From contig JAXHTF010000043.1 of NCBI GenBank assembly GCA_034211275.1, positions 1 through 39,518 of the forward strand: a stretch of DNA of 39,518 bases, written 5' to 3'. The notes beneath the pieces were generated by a model. It was not told the origin of the DNA. It made no database searches and saw only the letters and a list, made by a program, of their open reading frames with translations. This stretch comes from Acidobacteriota bacterium (lineage in GTDB: Bacteria; Acidobacteriota; Thermoanaerobaculia; Multivoradales; JAHZIX01). Made by a program: the position numbers and the translations under genes. Shown here one piece after another: positions 1 to 8,675 of this stretch. How positions within the stretch are numbered: position 1 is the stretch's first letter; each line of letters opens with the position of its first letter.

Positions 1-219
<219 letters not shown>

Positions 220-367
220 ATTCCAATCATTCCTTTCGTTGGCTGCTAGCTCCGGCAGGAGCCGGCCAGAAGGATACCAGCGTGGGGCGAGACCGCTACA
301 ATGATGCCGAGGGGGCACTTCCCGTTCCCGAGATGAGCTCATCGAAGATTTCAACACCGAGGAAAGA

Positions 368-826
368 ATGGACAAGACCTGGAACGTATACCTGGCCGGA
401 GAGATTCATAGCGATTGGCGGGAGCAGATTCGCCAAGGGGTGGAGGAGGCCGGCCTGCCGGTGCGCTGCACCTCTCCGGTGACCGATCACGCCGCCAGTG
501 ACGATTGCGGTGTCGCCATCCTGGGAGCCGAGGAGAAGGGCTTCTGGAAGGATCACAAGGGGGCGGGGCTCAACTCCATCCGCACCCGGACCCACCTGAA
601 GGACGCCGACGTGGTGGTGGTGCGCTTCGGGGACAAGTACAAGCAGTGGAACGCCGCCTTCGACGCAGGCTTCGCGGCGGCTCTGGGCAAACCGCTGATC
701 ATTCTCCACGGTCCGGAGCTGACCCACGCCCTGAAAGAGGTCGACGGCGCCGCCGAGGCGGTGGCGCAAGATCCCCAGCAGGTAGTGGCGATCCTGCGCT
801 ACGTCATCGAAGGACGGCTGAGCTGA
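368..826 (+). CDS. ytoQ: YtoQ family protein (nucleoside 2-deoxyribosyltransferase-like)
   Basis: This 152-residue protein matches the YtoQ family nearly end to end, with the hallmark segments VYLAGEIHSDWREQI, PVTDHAASDDCGVAILG, FWKDHKGAGLNSIRTRT and DVVVVRFGDKYKQWNAAFDAG. The family is related to nucleoside 2-deoxyribosyltransferases, which cleave or exchange the N-glycosidic bond of deoxynucleosides, but no reaction has been established for YtoQ itself as far as I know. The ATG at 368 follows GAGGAAAGA, a good ribosome-binding site. No signal peptide or membrane segment is visible, so it should be cytosolic. A transporter gene follows 43 nt downstream on the same strand, and an EVE-domain gene diverges upstream; both neighbours fit nucleotide handling, but that is inference. 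Confidence 0.9.
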   Translation: MDKTWNVYLAGEIHSDWREQIRQGVEEAGLPVRCTSPVTDHAASDDCGVAILGAEEKGFWKDHKGAGLNSIRTRTHLKDADVVVVRFGDKYKQWNAAFDAGFAAALGKPLIILHGPELTHALKEVDGAAEAVAQDPQQVVAILRYVIEGRLS

Positions 827-869
827 ACCCATCCGCCGGCGGAGGAGCGCCGGAAATCAGGTTGCGCTG

Positions 870-1838
870 ATGGAGCCCTCGGTGCTCGCCGGCCAGGTCG
901 CCTGCCTGACCGCTGCCTTCTGTTGGGCCTTTTCCGTCGGCCTGTTTCGCCGGCCCGTGGCGGATTACGGTGCCCGAGCGGTCAATCTCGGGAAGAGTTG
1001 CATCGCGACGGTGCTCCTGGGGCTCACCAGCCTGGCGCTGGGGCAGTGGCCGGAGTTGTTGCGGGTGCCGGTGCCGGCGCTGCTGCTGGTGGTGGCTTCG
1101 GGGGTGGTGGGGATGAGCTTCGGAGACACCGCTCTCTTCGCGGCGGTACAGCGCCTGGGGGTGCATCGCACGCTCCTGCTGCAGACTTTGGCGCCGGTGT
1201 TCACGGCGATTTTGGCCTACGCATTCTACGGCGAGCGGCTGGGCCCTCGGCAGGGGCTGGGAGCCTTGGTGATCCTGGTGGGGGTGGTGGTGGTCATCGA
1301 TCCACGGTGGCGGAGGAGGCCCGTGGGTTCCTCCGCAGCACCGGATGCAGAGCTGGCGGTGGCTGAAGTACCGGAGGTCACGAGCGCAGCGGTACCGGCT
1401 GCTTTCTCCGGCGCCGGCGTGGTTCTGGCGGTGCTGGCGGCGCTGGGGCAGGGCTCGGGAGTGGTGCTGGCGAAGGCGGGAATGGAGGAGATGCCGGTGC
1501 TGCTGGCGAGCTTCGTACGCTTGACGGCGGCGGCGGCGGGCTTGGTGATCGTGCTGACCCTGAGCCGCCGCCTACGCTCTGCCTCGAAGGTGCTGGCGCC
1601 GGCGGGCCTCCGGCGCCTGGTAGGCCCCGCCTTCTTGGGAACCTACGTGGCCATCCTGCTGATGATGTTGGGCATCGCCTGGGCGCCAGCCTCCCTGGCG
1701 GCGGTGCTGTTGGCGACGACACCGGTCTTCGGTCTCTTCGTGGACTCGTGGATGGAGGGGACGCCCATCACGCTGCGGGGGCTGGTGGGCACGGCGGTGG
1801 CGGTGGCGGGGGTGGCGATCCTGAGCTTGCCCGGATAG
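870..1838 (+). CDS. EamA/DMT-superfamily transporter
   Basis: A 322-residue polytopic membrane protein with about ten hydrophobic helices arranged as two repeats. The first covers residues 5-145 (VACLTAAFCWAFSVGLFRRP through LGALVILVGVVVVIDP) and the second about 180-320, starting GAGVVLAVLAALGQGSGVVL and ending VGTAVAVAGVAILSLPG. This is the EamA drug/metabolite transporter layout. The loop between repeats (about 150-180) is Ala/Pro-rich and polar. The segments YAFYGERLGPRQGLGALVILVGV and TPVFGLFVDSWMEGTPITLRGLVGTAVAVAGV carry the usual end-of-repeat pattern. The substrate cannot be read from sequence. It starts 43 nt after ytoQ and may be cotranscribed; no strong Shine-Dalgarno is seen before the ATG. 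Confidence 0.85.
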   Translation: MEPSVLAGQVACLTAAFCWAFSVGLFRRPVADYGARAVNLGKSCIATVLLGLTSLALGQWPELLRVPVPALLLVVASGVVGMSFGDTALFAAVQRLGVHRTLLLQTLAPVFTAILAYAFYGERLGPRQGLGALVILVGVVVVIDPRWRRRPVGSSAAPDAELAVAEVPEVTSAAVPAAFSGAGVVLAVLAALGQGSGVVLAKAGMEEMPVLLASFVRLTAAAAGLVIVLTLSRRLRSASKVLAPAGLRRLVGPAFLGTYVAILLMMLGIAWAPASLAAVLLATTPVFGLFVDSWMEGTPITLRGLVGTAVAVAGVAILSLPG

Positions 1839-1894
1839 TCGCTGGAGGCGGGACGGAGTTTCTGTTTCTGTCGACCGGTGGGCACAATAGGAGG

Positions 1895-2788
1895 ATGAAC
1901 ACTCTCGCATCCAGAATGCTTTCGCTCGTGTCCGTTGGATTTCTCCTGGCGCTGGTGGGCTGTGCCTCCACGCTGCCGCGCTGGGAGGCGGTGCCGAGCT
2001 CCTCAGCGGCGGCGGAGCAGGGCCTGGCGCTGGTGGAGCGCTCGGTGGAAGCTCACGGGGGCGATCTCTACGAGTCGGTGGAGGATCTGAGCGTTCGATA
2101 CGACGGCACCTGGGGCAAAGTCGCGGTGCGGGTGCAGCCGGAGCTGACGGACAGCGAGTACCGCAAGTCGTCGGAGGAGCGGCTGATCCTCGAGCCGGGG
2201 ATCATCGCGCAGCTTCACACGGGGCCGACTGCAGACAAAAGAAAAAAGGTCTACCGAGATCGGACCGGGGCATCGGTCTTCTACTCGGGAGAGAAGACAC
2301 CGGACGAAGATCAAGCGAAGGCCTCGGCTCTGGTGGCGGATGTCTACCGCATGCTCATCCTGGCGCCGTCCTACTTCCTACACACCGGCAACGAGCTGCT
2401 GCCCCTGGACACCCAGCGGGAGAACGGCCGCGTCTACGATCGGGTGGTCACACGGTTGGAGCCGGGGCTGGGCTTCTCGGCGTCGGATCGGGTGGTCCTC
2501 TGGATCGACCAGGAGACGGGGCGCTTGTTCCGCCTTCATTTCAGCCTCGAAGGCTATCCCGGAACCCAAGGCGCCGACGTCGACATCACCTTCTCCAACC
2601 ACCGCGAGATCGAAGGCTTCCTCTGGCCGACCCACTTCCGCGAACGCATCCGAGCCCCCATCCGCGCCTTCGCGCACCAATGGAACCTCCTGGGCCTCGA
2701 CCTCAACCGCGGGCTCACGGCGAAAGACCTGGAGGGCGACGGCCCCTACCGTGGGGCAGCCGTGGCCCCGGCGCGGGATCTCCCCTAG
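1895..2788 (+). CDS. Putative lipoprotein, LolA/LppX-like fold suspected
   Basis: A 297-residue protein beginning MNTLASRMLSLVSVGFLLAL with a lipobox LVGC at about residues 20-23, so Cys23 is the likely lipidated N-terminus. The mature part has a helical start (ALVERSVEAHGGDLYESVEDL), then alternating strands such as DLSVRYDGTWG, RVVLWIDQETGRLFRLHFSLEGY and DVDITFSNHREIEGFLWPTHF. That pattern resembles LolA/LppX-like half-barrels that bind lipid, but I do not recognise a named family. The reading frame stays open upstream; ATG 1895 is chosen because the lipoprotein signal begins there. AGGAGG abuts the ATG directly, too close for a normal ribosome-binding site, and a CACAAT hexamer lies just before it. 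The stop lies 27 nt from the convergent VWA gene. Confidence 0.7.
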   Translation: MNTLASRMLSLVSVGFLLALVGCASTLPRWEAVPSSSAAAEQGLALVERSVEAHGGDLYESVEDLSVRYDGTWGKVAVRVQPELTDSEYRKSSEERLILEPGIIAQLHTGPTADKRKKVYRDRTGASVFYSGEKTPDEDQAKASALVADVYRMLILAPSYFLHTGNELLPLDTQRENGRVYDRVVTRLEPGLGFSASDRVVLWIDQETGRLFRLHFSLEGYPGTQGADVDITFSNHREIEGFLWPTHFRERIRAPIRAFAHQWNLLGLDLNRGLTAKDLEGDGPYRGAAVAPARDLP

Positions 2789-2815
2789 CCTCCCTGGCGT
2801 GCGATGGACGACGGC

Positions 2816-3907
2816 CTATCGAACCCGGCGGCGGCGGTTTTTGATGTAGTCGGCGAGGATGAACTCGCCCAGATTGGTGGGTGAAGCGAAGTAAGCGCGG
2901 CCGCGGTTGATTTGGGTCATCTTCTCCACGAACTCCGTGAGCATCGGATCCGTGGCGATCATGAAGGTCGTCACCACCACCTTCTGGCGGCGACACTGGT
3001 CCGCCTCCTCCAGCGTGCGGTTGACAATGCGCATGTCCAGACCGAAAGGATTCTTGTAGATCCGGCCGCCGTCGGTGATGGCGGAGGGCTTGCCGTCGGT
3101 GATCAGGAAGATCTGCTTGTTGGGCTGGCGCTGGCGGGAGAGCATGCCGCGGGCCAGCTGTAGGGCCTCGGCGGTGTTGGTGTGGTAGGGCCCGGCCTCC
3201 ACGTAGGGGAGGTCGCTCAGGTCCACCGGCTCAGCCCGGTCACCGAAAAGCAGGACACCGAGATAGTCCTTCGGATACTTCGTGGTGATCAGCTCCGTCA
3301 GCGCCAGGGCCACCTTCTTCGCCGGGGTGATGCGGTCCTCGCCGTAGAGGATCATGGAGTGGCTGATGTCGATGGCCACGATGGTGGCGCAGGAGGTGAG
3401 GTGCTCGGTCTCATAGACCTCCAGATCCTCCTCTTCCATCGCCAGGCTGCGGCCGCTGGTACGCCGTAGAGTGTTTTGCAGCGAGCGGGCGGCGTCCAGG
3501 TGGTGGAGCTCGTCGCCGAAGCGGTAGCCGCGGGTCTCCGGCAGGCGCTCGATGCCGCCGCCGGCGTCGCGCACCGGGTGGTACCCGGGGCCGCCGCGGT
3601 CGAGGCCCTGGAAGATTTCCTCGAAGGCGCTACGGCGGATGCGTCGCTCGCCGCCGGTGGTCAGCGCCAGGCCGCCTTCGCCGTCGCTGCCCACCAGCCG
3701 TTGCTCCTGCAGGCTTTGGAAGAACTCCTCCAGATCCACGCTCTCGTCGATGTAGCCCTCCTGCTGGAGGTAGCGCATCCACTCCATGGCCTGCTCGACG
3801 TCGCCGCCGGAGGCGAGGACCAGCTGGTTGAATACCTGCTGGAGCTCCTGGGCGGCCATCAGGCCGCGGATCAGGTCCGGATCGAGGTAGCGGTAGCGGT
3901 GGCGCAA
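2816..3907 (-). CDS. VWA-domain protein with intact MIDAS, MoxR partner
   Basis: About 363 residues from a proposed TTG start at 3907, chosen because the conserved-looking RHRYRYLDPDLIRGLM segment begins there and GAGGAGG lies upstream; ATG 3859 is an alternative (347 aa). The N-terminal half is helical and charged. The C-terminal half is a von Willebrand A domain with all metal-site elements: DISHS at about 180-184, Thr243 in HTNTAEA, and TDGKPS with Asp271. The end is basic (KNRRRRVR). In MoxR/VWA pairs such as CoxD/CoxE and the Mg-chelatase I/D subunits, the VWA partner presents a client for remodelling by the ATPase. The gene starts 26 nt after the MoxR-type ATPase and belongs to the trxB operon. 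No membrane helix or signal peptide is seen, so it should be cytosolic. The client is unknown. Confidence 0.85.
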   Translation of the reverse strand: MRHRYRYLDPDLIRGLMAAQELQQVFNQLVLASGGDVEQAMEWMRYLQQEGYIDESVDLEEFFQSLQEQRLVGSDGEGGLALTTGGERRIRRSAFEEIFQGLDRGGPGYHPVRDAGGGIERLPETRGYRFGDELHHLDAARSLQNTLRRTSGRSLAMEEEDLEVYETEHLTSCATIVAIDISHSMILYGEDRITPAKKVALALTELITTKYPKDYLGVLLFGDRAEPVDLSDLPYVEAGPYHTNTAEALQLARGMLSRQRQPNKQIFLITDGKPSAITDGGRIYKNPFGLDMRIVNRTLEEADQCRRQKVVVTTFMIATDPMLTEFVEKMTQINRGRAYFASPTNLGEFILADYIKNRRRRVR

Positions 3908-3933
3908 GGGTTGGCGGGCCTCCTCGGTTCGGG

Positions 3934-5442
3934 TCAGTTGACGTCGCCGCGGCCCGGGCCTCGGCGACGCGGTTTGAGCAGCTGGAACTTGACCATTTCC
4001 TTGTAGCTGACCTGGCTGTCCAGATCCTGGCGGCCGAGCTTCAGATGCTGATGCAGGCCGTCGAGGATGATCTCCGCGCCCAGGCATTGGCGGTGGGGCT
4101 CCTCGCCGTAGGTGGCGGCGAGCTCCATCAGGCCGGGGACCTGCTCCAGCTGGCGGCGGTATTCGTCGAAGGGGAGCTCGTCGGAGAGAGTGACCTGGTT
4201 GCCGTCGGCGAACCAGGCGACGATGCCGGCGTAGGGGCCGGTGTCGTCCTCACCGCCGCTGCCCACCTCGCGGCCGACTTCCGGGAAGCGGGCGTCGAAG
4301 GCTTTCTTCACCGCCTCGCCGATGATCTGCCGGGCCACCACCTCGGGGCCTTTCTGCTCGCCCTCATAGACCATCTCCACCTTGCCGGTGATCGCCGGCA
4401 GCAGCATGTGGAGATCGCAGAGGCGGGCGTGGACCGGGGACTCGCCGGTGATCAGGGCACGGCGCTCGAGGTTGGAGACCAGGAGCTCGAGGGCGGAGAT
4501 GGCGACCCGGGCGCTGACCCCGGAAGCCTGATCCACCATCTCGCTCTCCCGGGCCGCATGGGTGATCTCTTCGATCAGCAAGCGAATCTCCGGGGAGACC
4601 TCCACCCCTTCCACGTCGCGATCGGTCCAGGCCTCGGCGGCGGTGATCTCGGCGGAGGTTTCGGCGTCCGTCGGGTAGTGGGTGAGGATCTGAGAGGAAA
4701 TGCGGTCCTTCAAGGGGGTGATGATGCTGCCGCGGTTGGTGTAATCCTCGGGGTTGGCGGAGAAGACCATCATCAGATCCAGGGGGATGCGCACCGGGAA
4801 GCCGCGGATCTGCAGATCCCGCTCCTCGAGGATGTTGAACAAGCCCACCTGGATGCGCGGCGCCAGGTCCGGCAGCTCGTTAATGGCGAAGATTCCGCGG
4901 TTGGTGCGGGCGACGATGCCGAAGTGGATGACCTCCGGATCGGCGAAGGTGAGCTTGCGGGTAGCGGCCTTGATGGGGTCGATGTCTCCCAGCAGATCGG
5001 CGATGGAGACGTCCGGGGTGGCGAGCTTCTCGTTGTAGCGCTCCTCCCGGGGCAGCCAGGCCACGGGAGCGGCGTCCCCCGCCTCTTCCACCAGCCGCTG
5101 ACCCCAGGTGGAGATGGGGGCCAGGGGATCGTCGTTGAGCTCGCTGCCCTCGAGCACCGGGATCGCTTCGTCGAGGAACTGCACCAGGGCGCGGAGGATG
5201 CGGGTCTTGGCCTGTCCCCGAAGCCCCAGGAGGATGAAGTCGTGGCCCGCCAGCACCGCGTTGACCACCCCGGGGATTACCGTGCGGTCGTAACCCACGA
5301 TGCCCGGGAAGAGGGGCTCTCCGGCGCTCAGGGCCTGGCGCAGGTTGGCCCGCAGCTCCTGCTTGACGGTGCGCGGCCGGTAGCCGGTGGCCTTGAGAGC
5401 GCCGAGGGTGGTGGGGCGAGATGGCTGCTTGGGATCGGTCAT
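3934..5442 (-). CDS. MoxR/ChlI-type AAA+ ATPase
   Basis: A 502-residue AAA+ protein. Walker A is GLRGQAKT (73-80), Walker B is GIFAINEL (183-190) with Asn-Glu where Asp-Glu is usual, and sensor 1 is around Asn230 in FSANPEDYTNRG. The segment LIEEITHAARESEMVDQASGVSARVAI is the lid region typical of Mg-chelatase I/MoxR relatives. The last 130 residues form an extra helical domain with no recognisable motif. Members of this group act as chaperone-like remodelling ATPases together with a VWA protein, here the next gene. ATG at 5440-5442 shares its A with the TGA of trxB, so translation is coupled to trxB. The Asn in Walker B is worth checking, although the Glu needed for hydrolysis is present. 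Confidence 0.85.
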   Translation of the reverse strand: MTDPKQPSRPTTLGALKATGYRPRTVKQELRANLRQALSAGEPLFPGIVGYDRTVIPGVVNAVLAGHDFILLGLRGQAKTRILRALVQFLDEAIPVLEGSELNDDPLAPISTWGQRLVEEAGDAAPVAWLPREERYNEKLATPDVSIADLLGDIDPIKAATRKLTFADPEVIHFGIVARTNRGIFAINELPDLAPRIQVGLFNILEERDLQIRGFPVRIPLDLMMVFSANPEDYTNRGSIITPLKDRISSQILTHYPTDAETSAEITAAEAWTDRDVEGVEVSPEIRLLIEEITHAARESEMVDQASGVSARVAISALELLVSNLERRALITGESPVHARLCDLHMLLPAITGKVEMVYEGEQKGPEVVARQIIGEAVKKAFDARFPEVGREVGSGGEDDTGPYAGIVAWFADGNQVTLSDELPFDEYRRQLEQVPGLMELAATYGEEPHRQCLGAEIILDGLHQHLKLGRQDLDSQVSYKEMVKFQLLKPRRRGPGRGDVN

Positions 5443-6401
5443 CAGTCGTGGGTCTCCAGCCAGCGTTCGGCGTCGATGGACGCCGCACAGCCCGTACCGG
5501 CGGCGGTTACCGCTTGTCGGTAGGTGGGGTCCATGGCGTCGCCGCAGGCAAAGACGCCGGCGATATTGGTGCGGGTCGAAGGAGTCTGGACGTGGATGTA
5601 GCCGACGTCGTTCATCTCCAGCTTGCCGCGGAATAATTCGGTGTTGGGTTGGTGGCCGATGGCGATGAACAGTCCCTGGGTGGCGAACTCGCTCTCCTCA
5701 CCGGTGACCGTATTCTTCAGCCGCAGTCCGTGGACGCCGTCCTCGCGGCTGCCCAGAACCTCGGTGACGGTCTGATTCCACAAGAACTCCACCTTCTCGT
5801 TGTCCAGCGCCCGCTGCTGCATGATCTTCGACGCCCGCAGCTCGTCCCGGCGGTGGACGACGGTCACCTTGGTGGCGAATTTGGTCAGGTAGGTGGCCTC
5901 CTCCATGGCGGAATCGCCGCCGCCGACGATGGCCACTTCTTTGCCGCGGAAGAAGAAGCCGTCGCAGGTGGCGCAGGCGGAGACGCCGTAGCCCATGAGC
6001 TCCTGCTCCGAGGGCAGGCCCAGCAGCTTGGCGGAAGCACCGGTGGCGACGATCAGACTGTCGGTGGTGTAGGTGCCCTCGTCGGTGGTGATGCGGAAGG
6101 GGCGCTGGTCGAAGTCGACGACGGTGGCGGCCTCGAATTTCACCTGCGCACCGAAGCGGCGGGCCTGCTCGCGCATGCGGTCCATGAGCTCGGGGCCGAG
6201 GATGCCCTCGGGAAAGCCGGGGAAGTTTTCCACGTCGGTGGTGATGGTCAGCTGGCCGCCGGGCTGATTGCCCTCCAGCACCAGGGGAGCCAGGTCGGCG
6301 CGGGCGGAGTAGAGCGCGGCGGTGAGGCCGGCGGGGCCGGAGCCGAGGATGGTCACCCGAAAGTGGTTGGAGTCGCTGCCTTGGGTAGCGGTGGAGGTCA
6401 T
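5442..6401 (-). CDS. trxB: Thioredoxin-disulfide reductase
   Basis: A 319-residue flavoprotein of the low-molecular-weight thioredoxin reductase family, which passes electrons from NADPH through FAD to thioredoxin. Visible features are the FAD-binding GSGPAG (20-25), the redox-active disulfide Cys143-Ala-Thr-Cys146 in [11 protein letters not shown], the NADPH-binding [10 protein letters not shown] (160-169) with the following HRRDELRAS, and the C-terminal FAD motif [23 protein letters not shown]. Length is normal. It is the first gene of an operon with the MoxR ATPase and VWA gene. The leader contains a strong hairpin (6426-6445) and an extended -10 box (6467-6475). It diverges from the serine ammonia-lyase gene. 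The assignment is secure. Confidence 0.97.
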   Translation of the reverse strand: MTSTATQGSDSNHFRVTILGSGPAGLTAALYSARADLAPLVLEGNQPGGQLTITTDVENFPGFPEGILGPELMDRMREQARRFGAQVKFEAATVVDFDQRPFRITTDEGTYTTDSLIVATGASAKLLGLPSEQELMGYGVSACATCDGFFFRGKEVAIVGGGDSAMEEATYLTKFATKVTVVHRRDELRASKIMQQRALDNEKVEFLWNQTVTEVLGSREDGVHGLRLKNTVTGEESEFATQGLFIAIGHQPNTELFRGKLEMNDVGYIHVQTPSTRTNIAGVFACGDAMDPTYRQAVTAAGTGCAASIDAERWLETHD

Positions 6402-6425
6402 GGTGGGCTGCTCCTATACGGAAAT

Positions 6426-6445
6426 CGGCGCCCCCGCGGGCGCCG
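6426..6445 (-). other. GC-rich hairpin in trxB leader
   Basis: Perfect 8-bp arms CGGCGCCC and GGGCGCCG with a 4-nt loop lie between the trxB promoter and its start codon. No U tract follows, so it is not an intrinsic terminator. It may stabilise the mRNA or limit translation. Confidence 0.4.
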
Positions 6446-6466
6446 TCGGTGGTCGTTCAGCGCGCC

Positions 6467-6475
6467 AGTATACCA
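6467..6475 (-). promoter_or_regulatory. Extended -10 promoter of trxB
   Basis: On the minus strand TGG-TATACT forms an extended -10 element about 66 nt before the trxB start. No good -35 hexamer is seen at the usual distance, which fits an extended -10 promoter. Confidence 0.45.
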
Positions 6476-6502
6476 GCGGTGTCGAGGCTTCCCGGAGCCC
6501 TC

Positions 6503-6531
6503 TTGAGGGGGCCGCGGGGGGAGCGTACAAT
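6503..6531 (+). promoter_or_regulatory. Promoter of the serine ammonia-lyase gene
   Basis: TTGAGG (6503-6508) and TACAAT (6526-6531) are separated by 17 bp. The predicted start is about 14 nt before the GTG codon, just leaving room for the GGAGG ribosome-binding site near 6539. Confidence 0.6.
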
Positions 6532-6551
6532 GCGCCCCGGAGGTCGCCACC

Positions 6552-7976
6552 GTGGCACTGAGTGTCTTCGATTTATTCAGCATTGGCATCGGTCCGTCCA
6601 GCTCTCACACCGTTGGTCCCATGCGCGCGGCGAAGCAATTCGTCGAGCGTTTGGCGGCCCAGGGCCGGCTCGGCGAGACCCGGCGAATCCGGATCGAGCT
6701 CTACGGCTCCCTGGCCTTGACGGGCAAGGGACACGGCACCGACCGGGCGGTGCTCCTGGGCCTCGAGGGCGAGGCTCCGGAGACCCTGGACCCGGACTCG
6801 GTAGACGGTACCTTGGAGCGCATTCGGAGCGAGGGATCGGTGCGTCTGTTGGGAGAGCAGCCCTTGGTCTTCGACGAGACTCGGGATTTGCTCTTCCTGC
6901 GGCGCAAGTCCCTCCCTCTTCATCCCAACGGTATGCGCTTCACTGCTTATTCCTCAGCGGGCTCATCCGACGCGGCGTCGCCAGCAGAGGACCAGGTCGT
7001 CGAGGAGCCGGTCGTGGAGGAGCGGGTCTACTACTCCGTCGGCGGTGGATTCGTGGTCACCCAGCAGGATGCGCGGGAAGACCGCCTGGTGCGCGACACC
7101 ACCGCCATCCCGTATCCCTACGCCAGCGGCGCGGACCTGCTGCGGCTGGGGGCGGAGCACGGGCTGCCCATCTATCGCCTGGTGTGGCACAACGAGCTGT
7201 GCTGGCACAGCGAGGAGGAGATCCGCTCCGGCTTGCGGACCATCTGGCAGGCGATGCAGGACTGCGTCGCCCGGGGCTGCCGCGAGCCCGGGGTGCTGCC
7301 GGGCTCGTTGAAGGTCCCGCGGCGGGCCTCGAAGCTCTACCAGGAGCTCTCCAGCCGCCCCGAGGAGGGGATGAAAGATCCCCTGACGGTGCTCGACTGG
7401 GTCAATCTCTACGCCCTGGCGGTGAACGAGGAGAACGCCGCCGGCGGTCGGGTGGTGACGGCCCCCACCAACGGTGCGGCGGGGATCCTACCGGCGGTGT
7501 TGCACTACTACACCCGCTTCGTCCCCGGCGCCGACGACGAGGGAGTGCTGCGCTTCCTCCTCACTGCCGGAGCCATCGGCATCCTGTACAAGGAGAACGC
7601 TTCCATCTCCGGCGCCGAGGTGGGCTGCCAGGGGGAGGTGGGGGTGGCTTGCTCCATGGCCGCCGCCGGGCTGGTGGCGGCGGTGGGGGGAACCAACGAG
7701 CAGGTGGAGAACGCCGCCGAGATCGGTATGGAGCACAATCTTGGGCTGACCTGCGATCCGGTGGCGGGGCTGGTGCAGATCCCCTGCATCGAGCGCAACG
7801 CCATGGGAGCGGTGAAGGCCATCAACGCCGCCCGCATCGCCCGCCGCGGTCAGGGCGGACAAAAAGTCTCGCTGGACAAGGTGATGCGTACCATGCAGCA
7901 GACCGGCGCCGACATGAAAACCAAGTACAAAGAGACGTCCCGCGGCGGTTTGGCCATCAATGTGATCGAATGTTAG
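6552..7976 (+). CDS. sdaA: L-serine ammonia-lyase, single-chain [4Fe-4S] type
   Basis: A 474-residue iron-sulfur serine deaminase that converts L-serine to pyruvate and ammonia. The N-terminal regulatory-type domain begins [20 protein letters not shown] and holds an acidic, variable insert at about residues 135-160 ([20 protein letters not shown]). The catalytic domain contains [13 protein letters not shown] and the cluster cysteines Cys359 (GCQGEVG), Cys401 (GLTCDPVAG) and Cys412 (QIPCIERN). Their spacing of 42 and 11 equals that of the structurally known Legionella enzyme (343/385/396). The chain ends in Cys474, matching the tail-in-mouth cysteine that caps the cluster in that enzyme. The GTG start follows GGAGG with 8-nt spacing. 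Confidence 0.95.
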   Translation: MALSVFDLFSIGIGPSSSHTVGPMRAAKQFVERLAAQGRLGETRRIRIELYGSLALTGKGHGTDRAVLLGLEGEAPETLDPDSVDGTLERIRSEGSVRLLGEQPLVFDETRDLLFLRRKSLPLHPNGMRFTAYSSAGSSDAASPAEDQVVEEPVVEERVYYSVGGGFVVTQQDAREDRLVRDTTAIPYPYASGADLLRLGAEHGLPIYRLVWHNELCWHSEEEIRSGLRTIWQAMQDCVARGCREPGVLPGSLKVPRRASKLYQELSSRPEEGMKDPLTVLDWVNLYALAVNEENAAGGRVVTAPTNGAAGILPAVLHYYTRFVPGADDEGVLRFLLTAGAIGILYKENASISGAEVGCQGEVGVACSMAAAGLVAAVGGTNEQVENAAEIGMEHNLGLTCDPVAGLVQIPCIERNAMGAVKAINAARIARRGQGGQKVSLDKVMRTMQQTGADMKTKYKETSRGGLAINVIEC

Positions 7977-8046
7977 GGAGGTCGGCGGCCGTGGAGTGTC
8001 TCTGCGGTGCGGACCGAGCCTTCGGGAGCTGATAATTGACGATCCT

Positions 8047-8080
8047 CCGGCACGGGTTTCCCGGAACCGTGGAGTGCCGG
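8047..8080. other. Inverted repeat between sdaA and ferritin gene
   Basis: Perfect 7-bp arms CCGGCAC (8047-8053) and GTGCCGG (8074-8080) flank an inner pair CACGG/CCGTG, so two alternative hairpins can form 20 nt before the ferritin ATG. No U run follows. It could be a weak terminator, a leader structure or an operator. Confidence 0.35.
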
Positions 8081-8100
8081 ATGGGAAATAGCAGGAGACC

Positions 8101-8634
8101 ATGACCATGCGACTACGAGCCAGTGATCGCCTCATCGATGCCCTCAACGAGCAGATCGGCAACGAGATGTACGCTTCCATGAAGTACATCTCCATCGCCA
8201 CCTACTTCGACGACGAGACCCTGCCCACTCTGGCGCGCTTCTTCTACCGCCAGTCGGAGGAGGAGCGGGAGCACGCCATGAAGTTCGTGCGCTTCATCCT
8301 CGAGCTGGGGGGCCGGGTGCGCATGCCCGCCATTCCGCAGCCGACGGCAGACTTCGAGTCGGCGGAGCACGCCGTGCAGCTGGCTCTCACCTCGGAAGAG
8401 AAGGTCACCGGGCAGATTCAGCAGCTGGCCCGCATCGCCGAGGACGAGCACAACTACCTGGCGCGGAACTTCCTCAACTGGTTCCTCGACGAGCAGCTGG
8501 AGGAGGAAGACACCATCGAGGCGTTGCTCAACACCATCCGCCGCGCCGGCCCGGAGCGTCTGCTGGACGTCGAGGCCTACCTGCAGCGGGAAGCTTCCAC
8601 CATCGGCACGGGGGCTCCCGAGGGCGGCGAATAA
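8101..8634 (+). CDS. ftnA: Non-haem ferritin
   Basis: A 177-residue four-helix-bundle ferritin that oxidises Fe(II) and stores it as ferric mineral in a 24-subunit cage. The ferroxidase ligands align by spacing with E. coli FtnA: Glu22, Glu55, His58, Glu99, Gln132 and Glu135. Recognisable segments are LNEQIGNEMYASMKYISIA, SEEEREHAMKFVRFILELGG, AEDEHNYLARNFLNWFLDEQ and EEDTIEALL. There is no internal haem-binding Met of the bacterioferritin type in the usual place, so a FtnA-like ferritin is preferred. ATG 8101 follows AGCAGGAGACC, a good ribosome-binding site; ATG 8107 is a close alternative. It lies 124 nt after the serine ammonia-lyase gene. Confidence 0.93.
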   Translation: MTMRLRASDRLIDALNEQIGNEMYASMKYISIATYFDDETLPTLARFFYRQSEEEREHAMKFVRFILELGGRVRMPAIPQPTADFESAEHAVQLALTSEEKVTGQIQQLARIAEDEHNYLARNFLNWFLDEQLEEEDTIEALLNTIRRAGPERLLDVEAYLQREASTIGTGAPEGGE

Positions 8635-8675
8635 GAACGCCGGGGGCCGCCGGCGCGGCTTTTCACCACAGGCTG

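Noticed and set aside
4045-5523. A 492-codon open frame antisense to the MoxR-type gene
   Set aside because: Composition (Gly, Asp, Val, Ala, His) is that of a shadow frame, and the opposite strand encodes a clear AAA+ protein.
8031-8040. Fur box before the ferritin gene (GATAATTGAC)
   Set aside because: Only the first six bases fit a Fur hexamer; the second and third hexamers do not match.
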